DNA of 64,000 nt from OCS116 sp051531935 (lineage in GTDB: Bacteria; Pseudomonadota; Alphaproteobacteria; Rhizobiales; OSC116). Under the pieces are notes generated by a model. The model was given only the letters and a program-made list of their open reading frames with translations. It was not told the DNA's origin and did no database searches. The stretch lies in contig JAOPTR010000008.1 of the NCBI GenBank assembly GCA_051531935.1, positions 1 through 64,000 of the forward strand, read 5' to 3'. Each line of letters opens with the position of its first letter. Position 1 is the stretch's first letter. Positions 24,262 to 33,141 of the stretch are shown piece by piece. Made by a program: the position numbers and the translations under genes.

Positions 24262-25872
24262 TAATATATTTTCAAACTCATCGCGCAATTTATTTTTGAG
24301 CAGCTTTCCAGTGCCGCCATGCGGCAATTCGGCCACAAAAACCACACGATCAGGTATCCACCATTTCGCCACTTTACCAGGGTAAATGGCTAATAATTCA
24401 TCTTCGGTTAAAGTAGAACCTTCGGCTTTTACAGCCAATAAAATGGGTCTTTCATCCCATTTCTCATGCTTGGCACCAATGACGGCCGCATCTAGAATGT
24501 CTTCGTGGCCGATGGCTAGGTTTTCTAAATCAATCGAGCTTATCCATTCGCCGCCTGATTTAATAACATCTTTAGCGCGGTCGGTAATTTGCATGAAGCC
24601 ATCATTATCAAGTGTGGCAACATCGCCAGTGGCAAACCAATTGTCGACTGTCAATGTTTCGGCTTCGGCTTTGAAATATTCATTGATCACCCAAGGGCCC
24701 CGCACTTGCAGTTCACCCTGCGCTTCAGCATCGCGCGGCAATACATTGCCTTCATCATCACAAATGCGCAATTCTATGCCATAAGGAGGACGGCCTTGCT
24801 TGACTGACATTTCATCATTTTCAGCATCTGATTGACTTAAATGTTTACTTAGTGGTCTGTTAACACTGCCAAGTGGGCTGGTTTCTGTCATGCCCCAGGC
24901 GTGAATGATATCGACACCATAATCATCTTCATAGGCTTTGATGAGAGATAATGGACAAGCTGCGCCACCAATGATTGTGCTTTTAAGGCTTGGCATTTTT
25001 TCGCCACTTTCGCGCAACGCAATAAGCAAGCCTTGCCACAATGTTGGCACACCTGCTGCCAATGTAACTTTATACTTGTTGATCAGATTTTTAAGGCTGA
25101 CACCATCCAACCCAGGGCCAGGTAGTGTGAGTTGTGAGCCCGTCATGGCAGTGGCATATGGCAAACCCCATGCGTTCACATGAAACATCGGCACTACAGG
25201 CAATACATTATCGGTTGAACTTAGGTTTAAACTATCAGGAGCCACCACACAGAATGTATGCAATATTGTTGAACGATGTGAATATAAAACGCCTTTTGGA
25301 TTGCCTGTCGTGCCTGAAGTATAACAGAGGCTAGAGGCAGCGTTTTCATCAAATGTTGGCCATTGATAATCATCATCACCATCGGCAATTAAATCTTCAT
25401 AAAACAGGATATTTGGTAAGGCTGCGAGTGCTTCTTCATCCCTTGCGCCCATTAGCACAACGTGTTTTACGGTCTTCAGATGATCTTTAAGCCCAACAGC
25501 GATGGGCAAAAATGTTTTGTCTATAAACAGAATTTGATCTTCGGCATGGTTGATAATATAGGCGATTTGAGTGGGAATGAGCCTTGGATTTATAGTATGG
25601 CAAACATATTCACCACCTGAAACGCCGAAATAAATTTCTAAGTGTCGATGGTTATTCCATGCAATTGTTGCCGCACGATCACCTACTTTTAAGCCCAATT
25701 TACCAAGGGCAGACGCTAGCTTACGCGACCGCAGCTCGACATTTTTCCAATTAGTTTTGGTGACGCTGCCATCGGTTTCAACAGAAATAATGTCTCTATC
25801 TGAATGATATGTACCTGCATGTTTAACCAAGCTTGAAATTAGCATTGGTTCGCTCATCATTTGTCCCAACAT
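24253..25872 (-). CDS. Acyl-CoA synthetase (AMP-dependent, long/medium-chain type)
   Basis: The protein activates a fatty acid to its CoA ester via an acyl-AMP. The AMP-binding P-loop YTSGTTGNPKGVLYSHRS lies near residue 189. The A5 motif AWGMTETSPLG near 327, ATGDVATLDNDGF near 418 and a lysine in GGTGKLLKNKL near 523 complete the family set. At 539 residues it resembles the long-chain-fatty-acid-CoA ligases used in degradation. It is inserted between trmD and rplS. A 17-base inverted repeat (TGAGTA/TACTCA) about 70 bases upstream may be its operator. Chain-length preference cannot be read. Confidence 0.9.
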   Translation of the reverse strand: MLGQMMSEPMLISSLVKHAGTYHSDRDIISVETDGSVTKTNWKNVELRSRKLASALGKLGLKVGDRAATIAWNNHRHLEIYFGVSGGEYVCHTINPRLIPTQIAYIINHAEDQILFIDKTFLPIAVGLKDHLKTVKHVVLMGARDEEALAALPNILFYEDLIADGDDDYQWPTFDENAASSLCYTSGTTGNPKGVLYSHRSTILHTFCVVAPDSLNLSSTDNVLPVVPMFHVNAWGLPYATAMTGSQLTLPGPGLDGVSLKNLINKYKVTLAAGVPTLWQGLLIALRESGEKMPSLKSTIIGGAACPLSLIKAYEDDYGVDIIHAWGMTETSPLGSVNRPLSKHLSQSDAENDEMSVKQGRPPYGIELRICDDEGNVLPRDAEAQGELQVRGPWVINEYFKAEAETLTVDNWFATGDVATLDNDGFMQITDRAKDVIKSGGEWISSIDLENLAIGHEDILDAAVIGAKHEKWDERPILLAVKAEGSTLTEDELLAIYPGKVAKWWIPDRVVFVAELPHGGTGKLLKNKLRDEFENILLG

Positions 25873-25941
25873 GGCCTTCTCCCTTTTTGTTTTAGGTGAG
25901 TAGAGACCGATTTCACACTATGAGCAAGTGAAAAATACCGA

Positions 25942-25958
25942 TGAGTATGTTTTACTCA
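25942..25958 (-). promoter_or_regulatory. Inverted repeat upstream of the acyl-CoA synthetase gene
   Basis: TGAGTA-TGTTT-TACTCA forms a 17-base inverted repeat about 70 bases before the synthetase start. Another TGAGTA half-site lies near 25896. Fatty-acid genes are often repressed by TetR- or GntR-type acyl-CoA sensors at such sites. The link is inferred from position only. Confidence 0.35.
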
Positions 25959-25991
25959 CTCAAATGAAAGTTGCTGCATTGATGACGATAT

Positions 25992-26732
25992 TTAGTTTTC
26001 ATCGTGCAAATAGGCGTCCCACAAATCGGGTCGTCTTTCTTGGGTGATTTTTTCTGACTGTTGCTTGCGCCATTTGGAAATTTTGCCATGGTCGCCACTA
26101 CGCAATATATCTGGTGCTTCTAACCCTTGCCACTCGCGTGGTTTGGTATAATGCGGATATTCTAACAAGCCATTTTCGAAGCTTTCATCTTCGCCCGAAT
26201 GCTGGCTACCCATAACTTCGGGTAACAACCTAACACAGGCATCTAGCAAGGTAAGTGCAGCCACTTCGCCGCCTGATAATATATAATCACCAATGCTAAT
26301 TTCTTCGATATTTTCATGATCCAGCAAGCGTTGATCAACGCCTTCAAAACGGCCACAAAGCAGAATAACCCCCTCACCTGCGGTTAGCTCGCGCACCCGT
26401 TGTTGGGTGAGCGTTTTACCGCGTGGGGAAAGATAAATAAGTGGTCTTGTATCACCGTCTGTACGTGTTGAGTTGATACATTTGCTTAAAACATCGGGTC
26501 TGAGCACCATGCCTGCACCACCACCTGTTGGCGTATCGTCGACGTTTTTGTGCTTACCTTCGGCGTAATCGCGTATTTGGGTGGTTTCGCATAGCCAACG
26601 GCCCGCGGCCAACGCGCGCCCAGCAATAGACATGCCCAAAGACCCTGGGAACATATCGGGGTATAAAGTCATAACGCTAACGCGCCATGGTTTAGAGATT
26701 ATTTTTTGATTATTGTTTTGGTGCATCTTCAT
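25992..26732 (-). CDS. trmD: tRNA (guanine-37-N1)-methyltransferase
   Basis: TrmD methylates G37 of tRNAs with G at position 36, preventing frameshifting. The trefoil-knot SAM site is seen in GAGMVLRPDV near 74, LCGRFEGVDQRL near 128 and SIGDYILSGGE near 149; the C-terminal domain ends HGKISKWRKQQSEKIT then RRPDLWDAY. The start overlaps the rimM end: the ATG at 26732 is chosen, though TTG at 26738 or ATG at 26726 are possible. Overlap of about 20 bases with rimM suggests coupled translation. Confidence 0.96.
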   Translation of the reverse strand: MKMHQNNNQKIISKPWRVSVMTLYPDMFPGSLGMSIAGRALAAGRWLCETTQIRDYAEGKHKNVDDTPTGGGAGMVLRPDVLSKCINSTRTDGDTRPLIYLSPRGKTLTQQRVRELTAGEGVILLCGRFEGVDQRLLDHENIEEISIGDYILSGGEVAALTLLDACVRLLPEVMGSQHSGEDESFENGLLEYPHYTKPREWQGLEAPDILRSGDHGKISKWRKQQSEKITQERRPDLWDAYLHDEN

Positions 26733-27306
26733 GCCCAATATCGCTTAAATAATTTTCCAAATCATCATCGGCTGTCGATAATAATTCATCGCGTGCGAAC
26801 ACAACATAGCCTTCTTTAACTTTAACCGTTGGTACAACTTCTAAAGTAAACGGAATGAAAAACGTAGGCTCAGCCTCGCCATCAGTAACCGAAGGGTCAA
26901 TTTCTAGTAAATCGCCAGCGCCAAAATCTTGAACAGATTTTACGGTGCCAATTGAAACACCATCGTCATCGCGCACATCTAAGCCAATTAGATCAATATG
27001 ATAAAAATCTTCATCATTTTCTGGCTCAGGTAGCATATCACGGCTTACATAAAGGCGTGTGCCTTTTAAGCTTTGCATTTCTTCTGGGTTATTTATGCCT
27101 TTAACGCGGCAGATAGCACCCATTTTATCAACCCGAACAAAGCTCAACTCATAAGTCGTCTTGCCGTCTTCGGATTGTAATTTGCCATAAGAGCAGATAT
27201 CGCGGGCATTCTCGGTGAAACATTTAACTTTGGTTTCACCGCGCACACCGTACGAGCCAGCAAAAGCGCCTAAACAGATAAATTCATCATTATTTGCTTT
27301 TGCCAT
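26710..27306 (-). CDS. rimM: Ribosome maturation factor RimM
   Basis: RimM helps assemble the 30S head near protein S19. The N-terminal barrel motif LGAFAGSYGVRGETKVKCFT near residue 12 and the PRC-barrel part with FYHIDLIGLDVRDD near 101 and FTLEVVPTVKVKEG near 151 identify it. The C-terminal tail is acidic and longer than in short relatives (198 residues in all). It sits 16 bases after rpsP and overlaps trmD. Confidence 0.95.
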   Translation of the reverse strand: MAKANNDEFICLGAFAGSYGVRGETKVKCFTENARDICSYGKLQSEDGKTTYELSFVRVDKMGAICRVKGINNPEEMQSLKGTRLYVSRDMLPEPENDEDFYHIDLIGLDVRDDDGVSIGTVKSVQDFGAGDLLEIDPSVTDGEAEPTFFIPFTLEVVPTVKVKEGYVVFARDELLSTADDDLENYLSDIGHEDAPKQ

Positions 27307-27322
27307 ACTATATCTTTCTTAA

Positions 27323-27709
27323 TTATTCCGCAGATGCTTCTTCAGCAGCGGCAGCAGCAGCTTCAGCAGCGTCGGCAACTTTTTGTGCAGCTTCTTCAAT
27401 ACGTTCCTGTGCTTTACGGCCAGGCTTCGCTTTGTTAGGGTTGTTGCGTGGAGCACGTTTAAGAATGCCAGCAGCATCTAGAAAACGTAAAACACGGTCT
27501 GTAGGTTGAGCACCAGTAGCCAACCAATGTTTGATACGGTCTTCAAGCAAAATTACGCGTTTTTCATCGTCTTTTGGCAAAGCTGGGTTGTATGTACCCA
27601 CTTTTTCAATATAACGGCCATCACGCGGTGAGCGCTCATCAGCTACAACGATACGGTAATAAGGACGCTTTTTAGAACCACCACGGGCCAAACGAATTTT
27701 AACTGCCAT
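27323..27709 (-). CDS. rpsP: 30S ribosomal protein S16
   Basis: The start MAVKIRLARGGSKKRPYYRI and GRYIEKVGTYNP are diagnostic of S16. After the roughly 80-residue core there is an alanine- and glutamate-rich C-terminal extension (ADAEAAAAAAEEASAE at the end), common in alphaproteobacterial S16. It lies between ffh and rimM in the conserved operon. Confidence 0.98.
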   Translation of the reverse strand: MAVKIRLARGGSKKRPYYRIVVADERSPRDGRYIEKVGTYNPALPKDDEKRVILLEDRIKHWLATGAQPTDRVLRFLDAAGILKRAPRNNPNKAKPGRKAQERIEEAAQKVADAAEAAAAAAEEASAE

Positions 27710-27764
27710 TTTCTTTTCTTTCTAGTTTATGAGCATCATGCCCAATTTGTTAATTTCTTAATCT

Positions 27765-29300
27765 CTATTTTTTCTTACCAGGTAAGCCGCCTAAACCAGG
27801 CAAGCCTCCCAAACCTTTGCCGCCTAGGCCCGGCAAACCGCCACCTAAACCGCCTAAGCCACCAGCGGCACCGCCACCAAGTTGCTTTTGCATTTCTTCT
27901 AATTTATTAATATCTGGCATTTGGCCTGCAAGTGCCGATGTATCCACATCAGGCATAGCACCACCGCCGCCAAACATGTTGTTCAACATGCCACCACGGC
28001 CACCTTTGGCCATTTTTTTCATCATGTCCGCCATTTGACGGTGCATTTTGAGCAATTTATTAATTTCGGGTACTTCGCGGCCACAGCCTTTGGCAATACG
28101 CTTTTTACGTGATGCATTAAGCAATTTAGGGTTACGACGTTCTTTTTTGGTCATAGATGAAATGATTGCCATTTGATATTTAAACATATCATCATCTAAA
28201 TTTGCGCCAGCAAGTTGTTTCTTCATCTTGCCCATGCCGGGAAGTAGGTTCATCACGCCGCCCATGCCGCCCATTTTTTCCATTTGCTTCAATTGGTCAG
28301 AAAGGTCGTTAAGGTCAAATTGGCCTTTACGCATTTTCTTAGCCATAATTTCGGCTTTTTCGGCATCAATGGCATCGGCTGCTTTTTCGACCAAGGCAAC
28401 AATATCGCCCATACCTAAAATACGGCCAGCAACACGTTTTGGGTCGAACGTATCTAAATCTTCGGGGCGTTCGCCTGTGCCTAAGAACTTAATCGGGCAA
28501 CCTGTAACCGCGCGCATAGACAAAGCTGCACCACCGCGGCCATCGCCATCAATACGTGTTAGCGCAATGCCTGTTACTTTAACTTGCTCATTAAACGCCC
28601 GTGCCACATTAACCGCATCTTGGCCTGTTAAGCTATCGGCAACCAGCATAACTTCTGCAGGGTCGATAATATCTCGGACAGAAACAACTTCGCGCATTAA
28701 GTCATCATCAATATGCAAACGGCCTGCTGTATCAATCATCAATACATCATAGCCACCAAGTTTAGCGGCTGTTTGGGCACGCTTTGCGATGTCTAATGGT
28801 TTTTGACCTTCAACAATTGGTAGCGTTTCCACACCAATTGAACGGCCTAAAATAGCCAATTGCTCTTGCGCCGCTGGGCGATAAATATCCAACGAAGCCA
28901 TTAAAACTTTTTTGTTTTCGCGTTCGGTAAGGCGTTTGGCAAGTTTAGCGGTCATGGTTGTTTTACCAGAACCTTGCAAACCCACCATCATTATGCCAAC
29001 AGGTGACACAGCATTAAGATTAAGCGCAACGGCATCCTCACCAAGCATGGCGACCAATTCGTCATGCACGATTTTAACCACCATTTGCCCAGGTTTAACC
29101 GATTTTACAACCGCAGCACCAATGGCTTGCTCTTTAACCGTAGCGATAAAGGCTTTTACAACATCTAGAGACACATCAGCTTCAATAAGCGCGCGTCTAA
29201 TTTCGCGCATGGCGGCGCTGACATCAGATTCACTAAGCGCACCACGCCCTGTAATCTTGTCAAATACACTACCTAATCGGTCTGATAAGCTTTCAAACAT
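27765..29300 (-). CDS. ffh: Signal recognition particle GTPase Ffh
   Basis: Ffh binds SRP RNA and signal sequences of membrane proteins and delivers ribosomes to FtsY. The N domain is followed by the G domain with GLQGSGKTTMTAKLAK near 107, DTAGR near 190, and TRIDGDGRGGAALS near 248. The methionine-rich M domain follows from about 330 (MKKMAKGGRGGMLNNMFGG), then an unusually glycine/leucine-rich tail of PGLGG repeats ending GKKK. 511 residues. It heads the ffh-rpsP-rimM-trmD operon under the promoter at 29450-29478. Confidence 0.98.
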   Translation of the reverse strand: MFESLSDRLGSVFDKITGRGALSESDVSAAMREIRRALIEADVSLDVVKAFIATVKEQAIGAAVVKSVKPGQMVVKIVHDELVAMLGEDAVALNLNAVSPVGIMMVGLQGSGKTTMTAKLAKRLTERENKKVLMASLDIYRPAAQEQLAILGRSIGVETLPIVEGQKPLDIAKRAQTAAKLGGYDVLMIDTAGRLHIDDDLMREVVSVRDIIDPAEVMLVADSLTGQDAVNVARAFNEQVKVTGIALTRIDGDGRGGAALSMRAVTGCPIKFLGTGERPEDLDTFDPKRVAGRILGMGDIVALVEKAADAIDAEKAEIMAKKMRKGQFDLNDLSDQLKQMEKMGGMGGVMNLLPGMGKMKKQLAGANLDDDMFKYQMAIISSMTKKERRNPKLLNASRKKRIAKGCGREVPEINKLLKMHRQMADMMKKMAKGGRGGMLNNMFGGGGAMPDVDTSALAGQMPDINKLEEMQKQLGGGAAGGLGGLGGGLPGLGGKGLGGLPGLGGLPGKKK

Positions 29301-29449
29301 TTATAACACCTTTTAAACCTAAACCACTAAACAACGAAAACAACACCCAAGGGCGCGACGCGCTGTTGGATGTTAACTTCCATATCTCCCATCGCATGAG
29401 CAATTTGTATATGGCCGTTTAGAGTTTAGACTCTTATGAACTTGGCTGC

Positions 29450-29478
29450 AAAATATGTTTTTATGGGGGGAATGTCAA
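29450..29478 (-). promoter_or_regulatory. Sigma-70-type promoter for the ffh operon
   Basis: On the minus strand TTGACA (29478-29473), a 17-base spacer and TATTTT (29455-29450) form a near-consensus promoter. The ffh start is about 150 bases downstream, leaving a sizeable leader that contains a GAGT-TTAG-ACTC hairpin but no recognised riboswitch. The rest of the 29301-29614 gap serves the divergent lipoprotein gene. Confidence 0.7.
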
Positions 29479-29614
29479 GTAAAGTTTTTTGGCGCATATT
29501 TACTGCACAACTTGACATTTTCGTCGCCAATGAACATGGTTAATTTAATGTTAACATCTTAGACTTATAGATTAAAGCCTAAGTCAAATTTCTGCGAATT
29601 AATATTGAGGCAAC

Positions 29615-30697
29615 ATGAAAAAAATAATCTTATCGGCAACTGCTTTGAGCGGTTTGTTACTTACGGGGTGTATTCCATTAGACAGCGACAAAGTTGGCGT
29701 GAATTTTGACTTTGCCAAAGAATCTACCGCGGCATTAGCTAATGTAACAGCCGAAAAGCTAACCTCAGTAAACGGCGCGCAAGAAGGCAATTCTTACAAA
29801 TCTAGCTTCGACCCAACCCAAACAAAATATTCAGCCCAAAAAAGTACCATTTTGGGCCTAGATGGTTTCGACATTAAGTCCAAAGTAACGGCCATTGCCA
29901 ATGGCACAACCCGCATTAAAAATGGCAACAAATGGGATCGCGTGCAAAACCACCCACTTACAGTAGATATGGACATTCAGGTAAACCTTGCTTCGATTGA
30001 AAATGTAGATGATGCCTTGGTAACCAAAGCTAATTTCGTTATACAAGGCGAATTCGGTACAGATGATGTAACCGCATTTAGAGATTTTGAATCTCATCCA
30101 AACAATGAATTATCCGGGAAAAAACCCGATGATGCTTATTTTATTCCCACTGGCGGCACCATAAAAGCAGTAATCAGTGATGTTTCGTTAAAAGATTATG
30201 CCAAAAATCTATTAACACCTAAAGAGAAAATAACCGACAAAGAACTATATGGTGCTTATAGAAATGGCGACCAATATACTGCATTTTTTGCCGCTGGCAC
30301 AGCAGCCACCGAAGCAAGCCAAGTGAAAGAAAATGCCGCAAATAGCAAATATGATATTAATTACCGCGGTATAGCCAATTGGGGCGGCACGGCTTATGAC
30401 AAGTTGGGCGGCACAGGTAACTTGAATGTAAACTTCAAGGCTGGTACTTATAAAGGTGACATCACTGTTAAAAATGGCGCTGTTGATTTGGGCGAGATTG
30501 CCTTTGATGGCTCATCAACCAACACCGTATCTTTTAACGACAACCAAGCCACATATACACCAACAGGCCAAACTGCTGTTAAAGGTTATGTTGAAGGCAG
30601 CGCTTATGGCAATGATGCCGCCACCTTTATGGGTGTTACCGATTTTGCCAATGGCAATGATGTATTAGTGGGCGCCTTTAACGCAACCGCAAAATAG
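29615..30697 (+). CDS. Surface lipoprotein with TbpB-like C-terminal barrel (probable Slam substrate)
   Basis: A lipoprotein signal peptide ends in the lipobox LLTGC, with Cys19 to be lipidated; isoleucine at +2 favours outer-membrane sorting. The C-terminal third (about 255-360) has alternating strands in the pattern GGTGNLNVNFKAGTYKG, AFDG, GYVEGSAYGNDAATFMG and GAFNATAK, like the eight-stranded barrel of TbpB-type and Slam-dependent lipoproteins. The N-terminal two thirds is a variable beta-rich region of unknown ligand. GAGG precedes the ATG. The next gene encodes a Slam-family exporter, which makes surface display the likely fate. Confidence 0.75.
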   Translation: MKKIILSATALSGLLLTGCIPLDSDKVGVNFDFAKESTAALANVTAEKLTSVNGAQEGNSYKSSFDPTQTKYSAQKSTILGLDGFDIKSKVTAIANGTTRIKNGNKWDRVQNHPLTVDMDIQVNLASIENVDDALVTKANFVIQGEFGTDDVTAFRDFESHPNNELSGKKPDDAYFIPTGGTIKAVISDVSLKDYAKNLLTPKEKITDKELYGAYRNGDQYTAFFAAGTAATEASQVKENAANSKYDINYRGIANWGGTAYDKLGGTGNLNVNFKAGTYKGDITVKNGAVDLGEIAFDGSSTNTVSFNDNQATYTPTGQTAVKGYVEGSAYGNDAATFMGVTDFANGNDVLVGAFNATAK

Positions 30698-30704
30698 TAA
30701 AATT

Positions 30705-30738
30705 AAGAAAAGAGATTTTAACCGATCTCTTTTCTTTT
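30705..30738 (+). terminator. Hairpin between lipoprotein and Slam genes (terminator or attenuator)
   Basis: AAGAAAAGAGAT and ATCTCTTTTCTT form a 12-pair stem with an 8-base loop, followed by TTC. The stem is strong but the T run mostly lies within it, so partial termination that lowers exporter expression relative to the lipoprotein is plausible. Confidence 0.6.
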
Positions 30739-30796
30739 CATATCATAAGAAAAATGTTATATTCGCACAGGTCAGTTTTAAGTTGCGAGTATCTGT

Positions 30797-32188
30797 TTGA
30801 CGATATTAATTAAAAATAAAATATTATTTATATTTACAATATTTATACTTGTCATCGCTGCTTTTTATCCGCGCCCCATTTATGCGGCCGAAGACACAGC
30901 GCAAACAGTTAACTTAGCCACAATGGGCGACACAGAACGCTTAAAACTTGCTAAATATTTACTCGAAAATCAGCAGGCTATAAAAGCCATTCAAGCCATT
31001 AGCTTTAAAAATTTCGACACCAAAGATCATATCATCATTGCCCAAACTATATTGGCGGATAGCTTGTTTGCAGTTGGTAAAAAAGCCGATGCGATTGCAG
31101 TGTTAAGACGGGTATTGTCGATTGATCCTGAATTATTTGTCATACGCTATAAATTGGCTCAAATGCTATTTACCACCAAAGATGATGCAGCGGCTAAACA
31201 TCATTTCAAGATATTACGTGCATCTATGGATGATGAGAATAACCAAAACGTCATTGACCAATATTTAAAACAAATGGATTTGCGCAAACGCTGGTTTTTT
31301 AGTGTTGGTGGCGATATCTCTCCTCAAACCAATTATAATGGGGGCAGCAATAAAAAGCTCTTTTATTGCGAAGACACCGCGCCTACCCAAGAACAAGTTG
31401 ACGCATGGACAAAAATTTTTAGTGGATGCAAAACAGGGATTCCAATTGAGGCCGATAAGCTAGCAAAAACAGGTGTTGTGATAAGTGGTAATGCAGCAGT
31501 TGGATATCGTTTTAGGTTAAACGAAAATATCGGCTGGACAATACGTGGTACTGGTGAATATACACGCTATCCTAGCACGACGCCTGACGTGATAACCCTT
31601 GCACTAAACTCAGGCCCAACTATAAGCCTAAATGATAGAACTCGACTTAATATCAATGGTGTCGCATCCATTAGCATTGCCAACAAATCTATTACCCAAA
31701 AGTATTACGCGGGCAGTGCAACCCTTGACCATGTATTTAGCCCACAACTGTCTGGCAGCTTTATCACCACTGTCGCCAAAACAGAAAATCTGAATAATGA
31801 CGATTATAGTAATCTGCTCGGAAGTCTTAATACGTCTTTGCAGATATCCATAGATAATAGTAGCTTTGTACGGTTAATGGGTGGTGTGGCGCGGGCTAAA
31901 TATGAAGGACCACATCTGTCTTATTGGCGCGGAAACCTTGGGGCAGGATATTACAAAGAATTTGAACAAGGCATTACGCTTTATTCCGAAATTGACATTG
32001 CCCATAAAATTACAACAAATGAAGTCACTACTACATTTAATTTAAATGCTAAATTAAGCAAACGAGATTTTAACTTTTTCGGTTTTACCCCGCAACTTGT
32101 CTATAATTATAACTTTAAAGACAGCAATATAAGTTATTATGATACCAATTCTCATAGAGTGAGCATTGGCATTACAAGGTCGTTTTAA
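30797..32188 (+). CDS. Surface lipoprotein assembly modifier (Slam family, DUF560)
   Basis: Slam proteins are outer-membrane translocons that move specific lipoproteins to the cell surface. After a signal peptide (cleavage near IYAAED, residue 31) there is a TPR-type helical region (about 45-160: ADAIAVLRRVLSIDPELFV, RYKLAQMLFTTKDDAAAKHH), then RKRWFFSVGGDISPQTNYN and a C-terminal beta-barrel (about 170-463) ending in phenylalanine, the usual outer-membrane barrel end. 463 residues fits the family. The start appears to be TTG (30797), since a stop lies just upstream in frame. The substrate is probably the lipoprotein before it. Confidence 0.82.
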   Translation: MTILIKNKILFIFTIFILVIAAFYPRPIYAAEDTAQTVNLATMGDTERLKLAKYLLENQQAIKAIQAISFKNFDTKDHIIIAQTILADSLFAVGKKADAIAVLRRVLSIDPELFVIRYKLAQMLFTTKDDAAAKHHFKILRASMDDENNQNVIDQYLKQMDLRKRWFFSVGGDISPQTNYNGGSNKKLFYCEDTAPTQEQVDAWTKIFSGCKTGIPIEADKLAKTGVVISGNAAVGYRFRLNENIGWTIRGTGEYTRYPSTTPDVITLALNSGPTISLNDRTRLNINGVASISIANKSITQKYYAGSATLDHVFSPQLSGSFITTVAKTENLNNDDYSNLLGSLNTSLQISIDNSSFVRLMGGVARAKYEGPHLSYWRGNLGAGYYKEFEQGITLYSEIDIAHKITTNEVTTTFNLNAKLSKRDFNFFGFTPQLVYNYNFKDSNISYYDTNSHRVSIGITRSF

Positions 32189-33139
32189 ATGCGGTCGGGC
32201 TGGCAGGAAATTACGCCTCGGGCCATCTCTGACAATCAAATTTCGCATATGTGCCAAATGGTATTTGGTGACGCGACTTATAAAACCGCGACACCCCTCA
32301 CCAATGGTCGGTCGCACCAAAACCTACTGATAACGCTGAATAGCGGCATTCATGTTGTATTGCGCATTTCGGCACATCGGAAAAATTTAGAAAAACAGTA
32401 TAATATTGCCGAAAAACTATGGCGTAAACTGCCTGTGCCACGTTTTCTATCTGCCCCTCAAGAAGCCAATGGCAAAAAATATTTTGCGTTTTTAGAATTT
32501 AAACGTGGTGAATTACTTGCCAATATCGAAACGCTTTCGACCGCCGACCAAGCGCAATTGGGCTTTGAATTGGGTGAATATTTAGCTTTATTACATAGCC
32601 AAAAATTCAAACAAGCAGGCGAGCTTAACAGCCAGTTAAAAATAACCGAAGCCTATGATATGGCACCTTCGGGCATTTGCAAATATTTTGAACTTTTTTT
32701 AGATAAAGCCACTGCATTTGAGCGGATTGATAAAAACACTGCGCAACAATATAAGCAGGTTTTTAGCGAAAAAATACAGATTATCAATCAATGGAAACAT
32801 AATCACTGTCTGATTCATGCCGATTTAAATGAAGATAATATTTTACAATTTGGTGGCAACATTAGCGGCATATTGGATTGGGAATTTGTGATGAGTGGTC
32901 ACCCCGCATTTGATTTTGGAAAATTCACCCGCACCCCCTATTTTAACTGCCCAATATTTTTAGAAAATCTTTGTGATAGTTATTATCTGACACATAAAAG
33001 TTTGCCCGTAAATTGGGATGACATTGCGCGCATCGTTGACATATTGGCTTGGGCAGAATTTTTAAGCCGCCCTCAGTTGCATGATGATGTTAAAGCCAGC
33101 GCATTGCAAAAACTAAACATAACCTTAGGAGGTGGCTGA
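32189..33139 (+). CDS. Aminoglycoside/choline-kinase-fold phosphotransferase
   Basis: The kinase-fold marks of the APH family are clear: LTNGRSHQNLLI near 37 (nucleotide loop), a catalytic loop HADLNEDNIL near 209 with Asp and Asn, and ISGILDWEFVMSGHPAFDFGKF near 225, containing the metal-binding aspartate. Such enzymes phosphorylate small hydroxyl compounds such as aminoglycosides, choline or homoserine, or serve as fructosamine-type kinases. The substrate here is unknown; a resistance role should not be assumed. The ATG immediately follows the Slam stop, so it is probably in the same operon. Confidence 0.8.
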   Translation: MRSGWQEITPRAISDNQISHMCQMVFGDATYKTATPLTNGRSHQNLLITLNSGIHVVLRISAHRKNLEKQYNIAEKLWRKLPVPRFLSAPQEANGKKYFAFLEFKRGELLANIETLSTADQAQLGFELGEYLALLHSQKFKQAGELNSQLKITEAYDMAPSGICKYFELFLDKATAFERIDKNTAQQYKQVFSEKIQIINQWKHNHCLIHADLNEDNILQFGGNISGILDWEFVMSGHPAFDFGKFTRTPYFNCPIFLENLCDSYYLTHKSLPVNWDDIARIVDILAWAEFLSRPQLHDDVKASALQKLNITLGGG

Positions 33140-33141
33140 CA

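Noticed and set aside
28228..28752. Antisense frame within ffh
   Set aside because: Shadow of a strongly conserved gene with no ribosome site.
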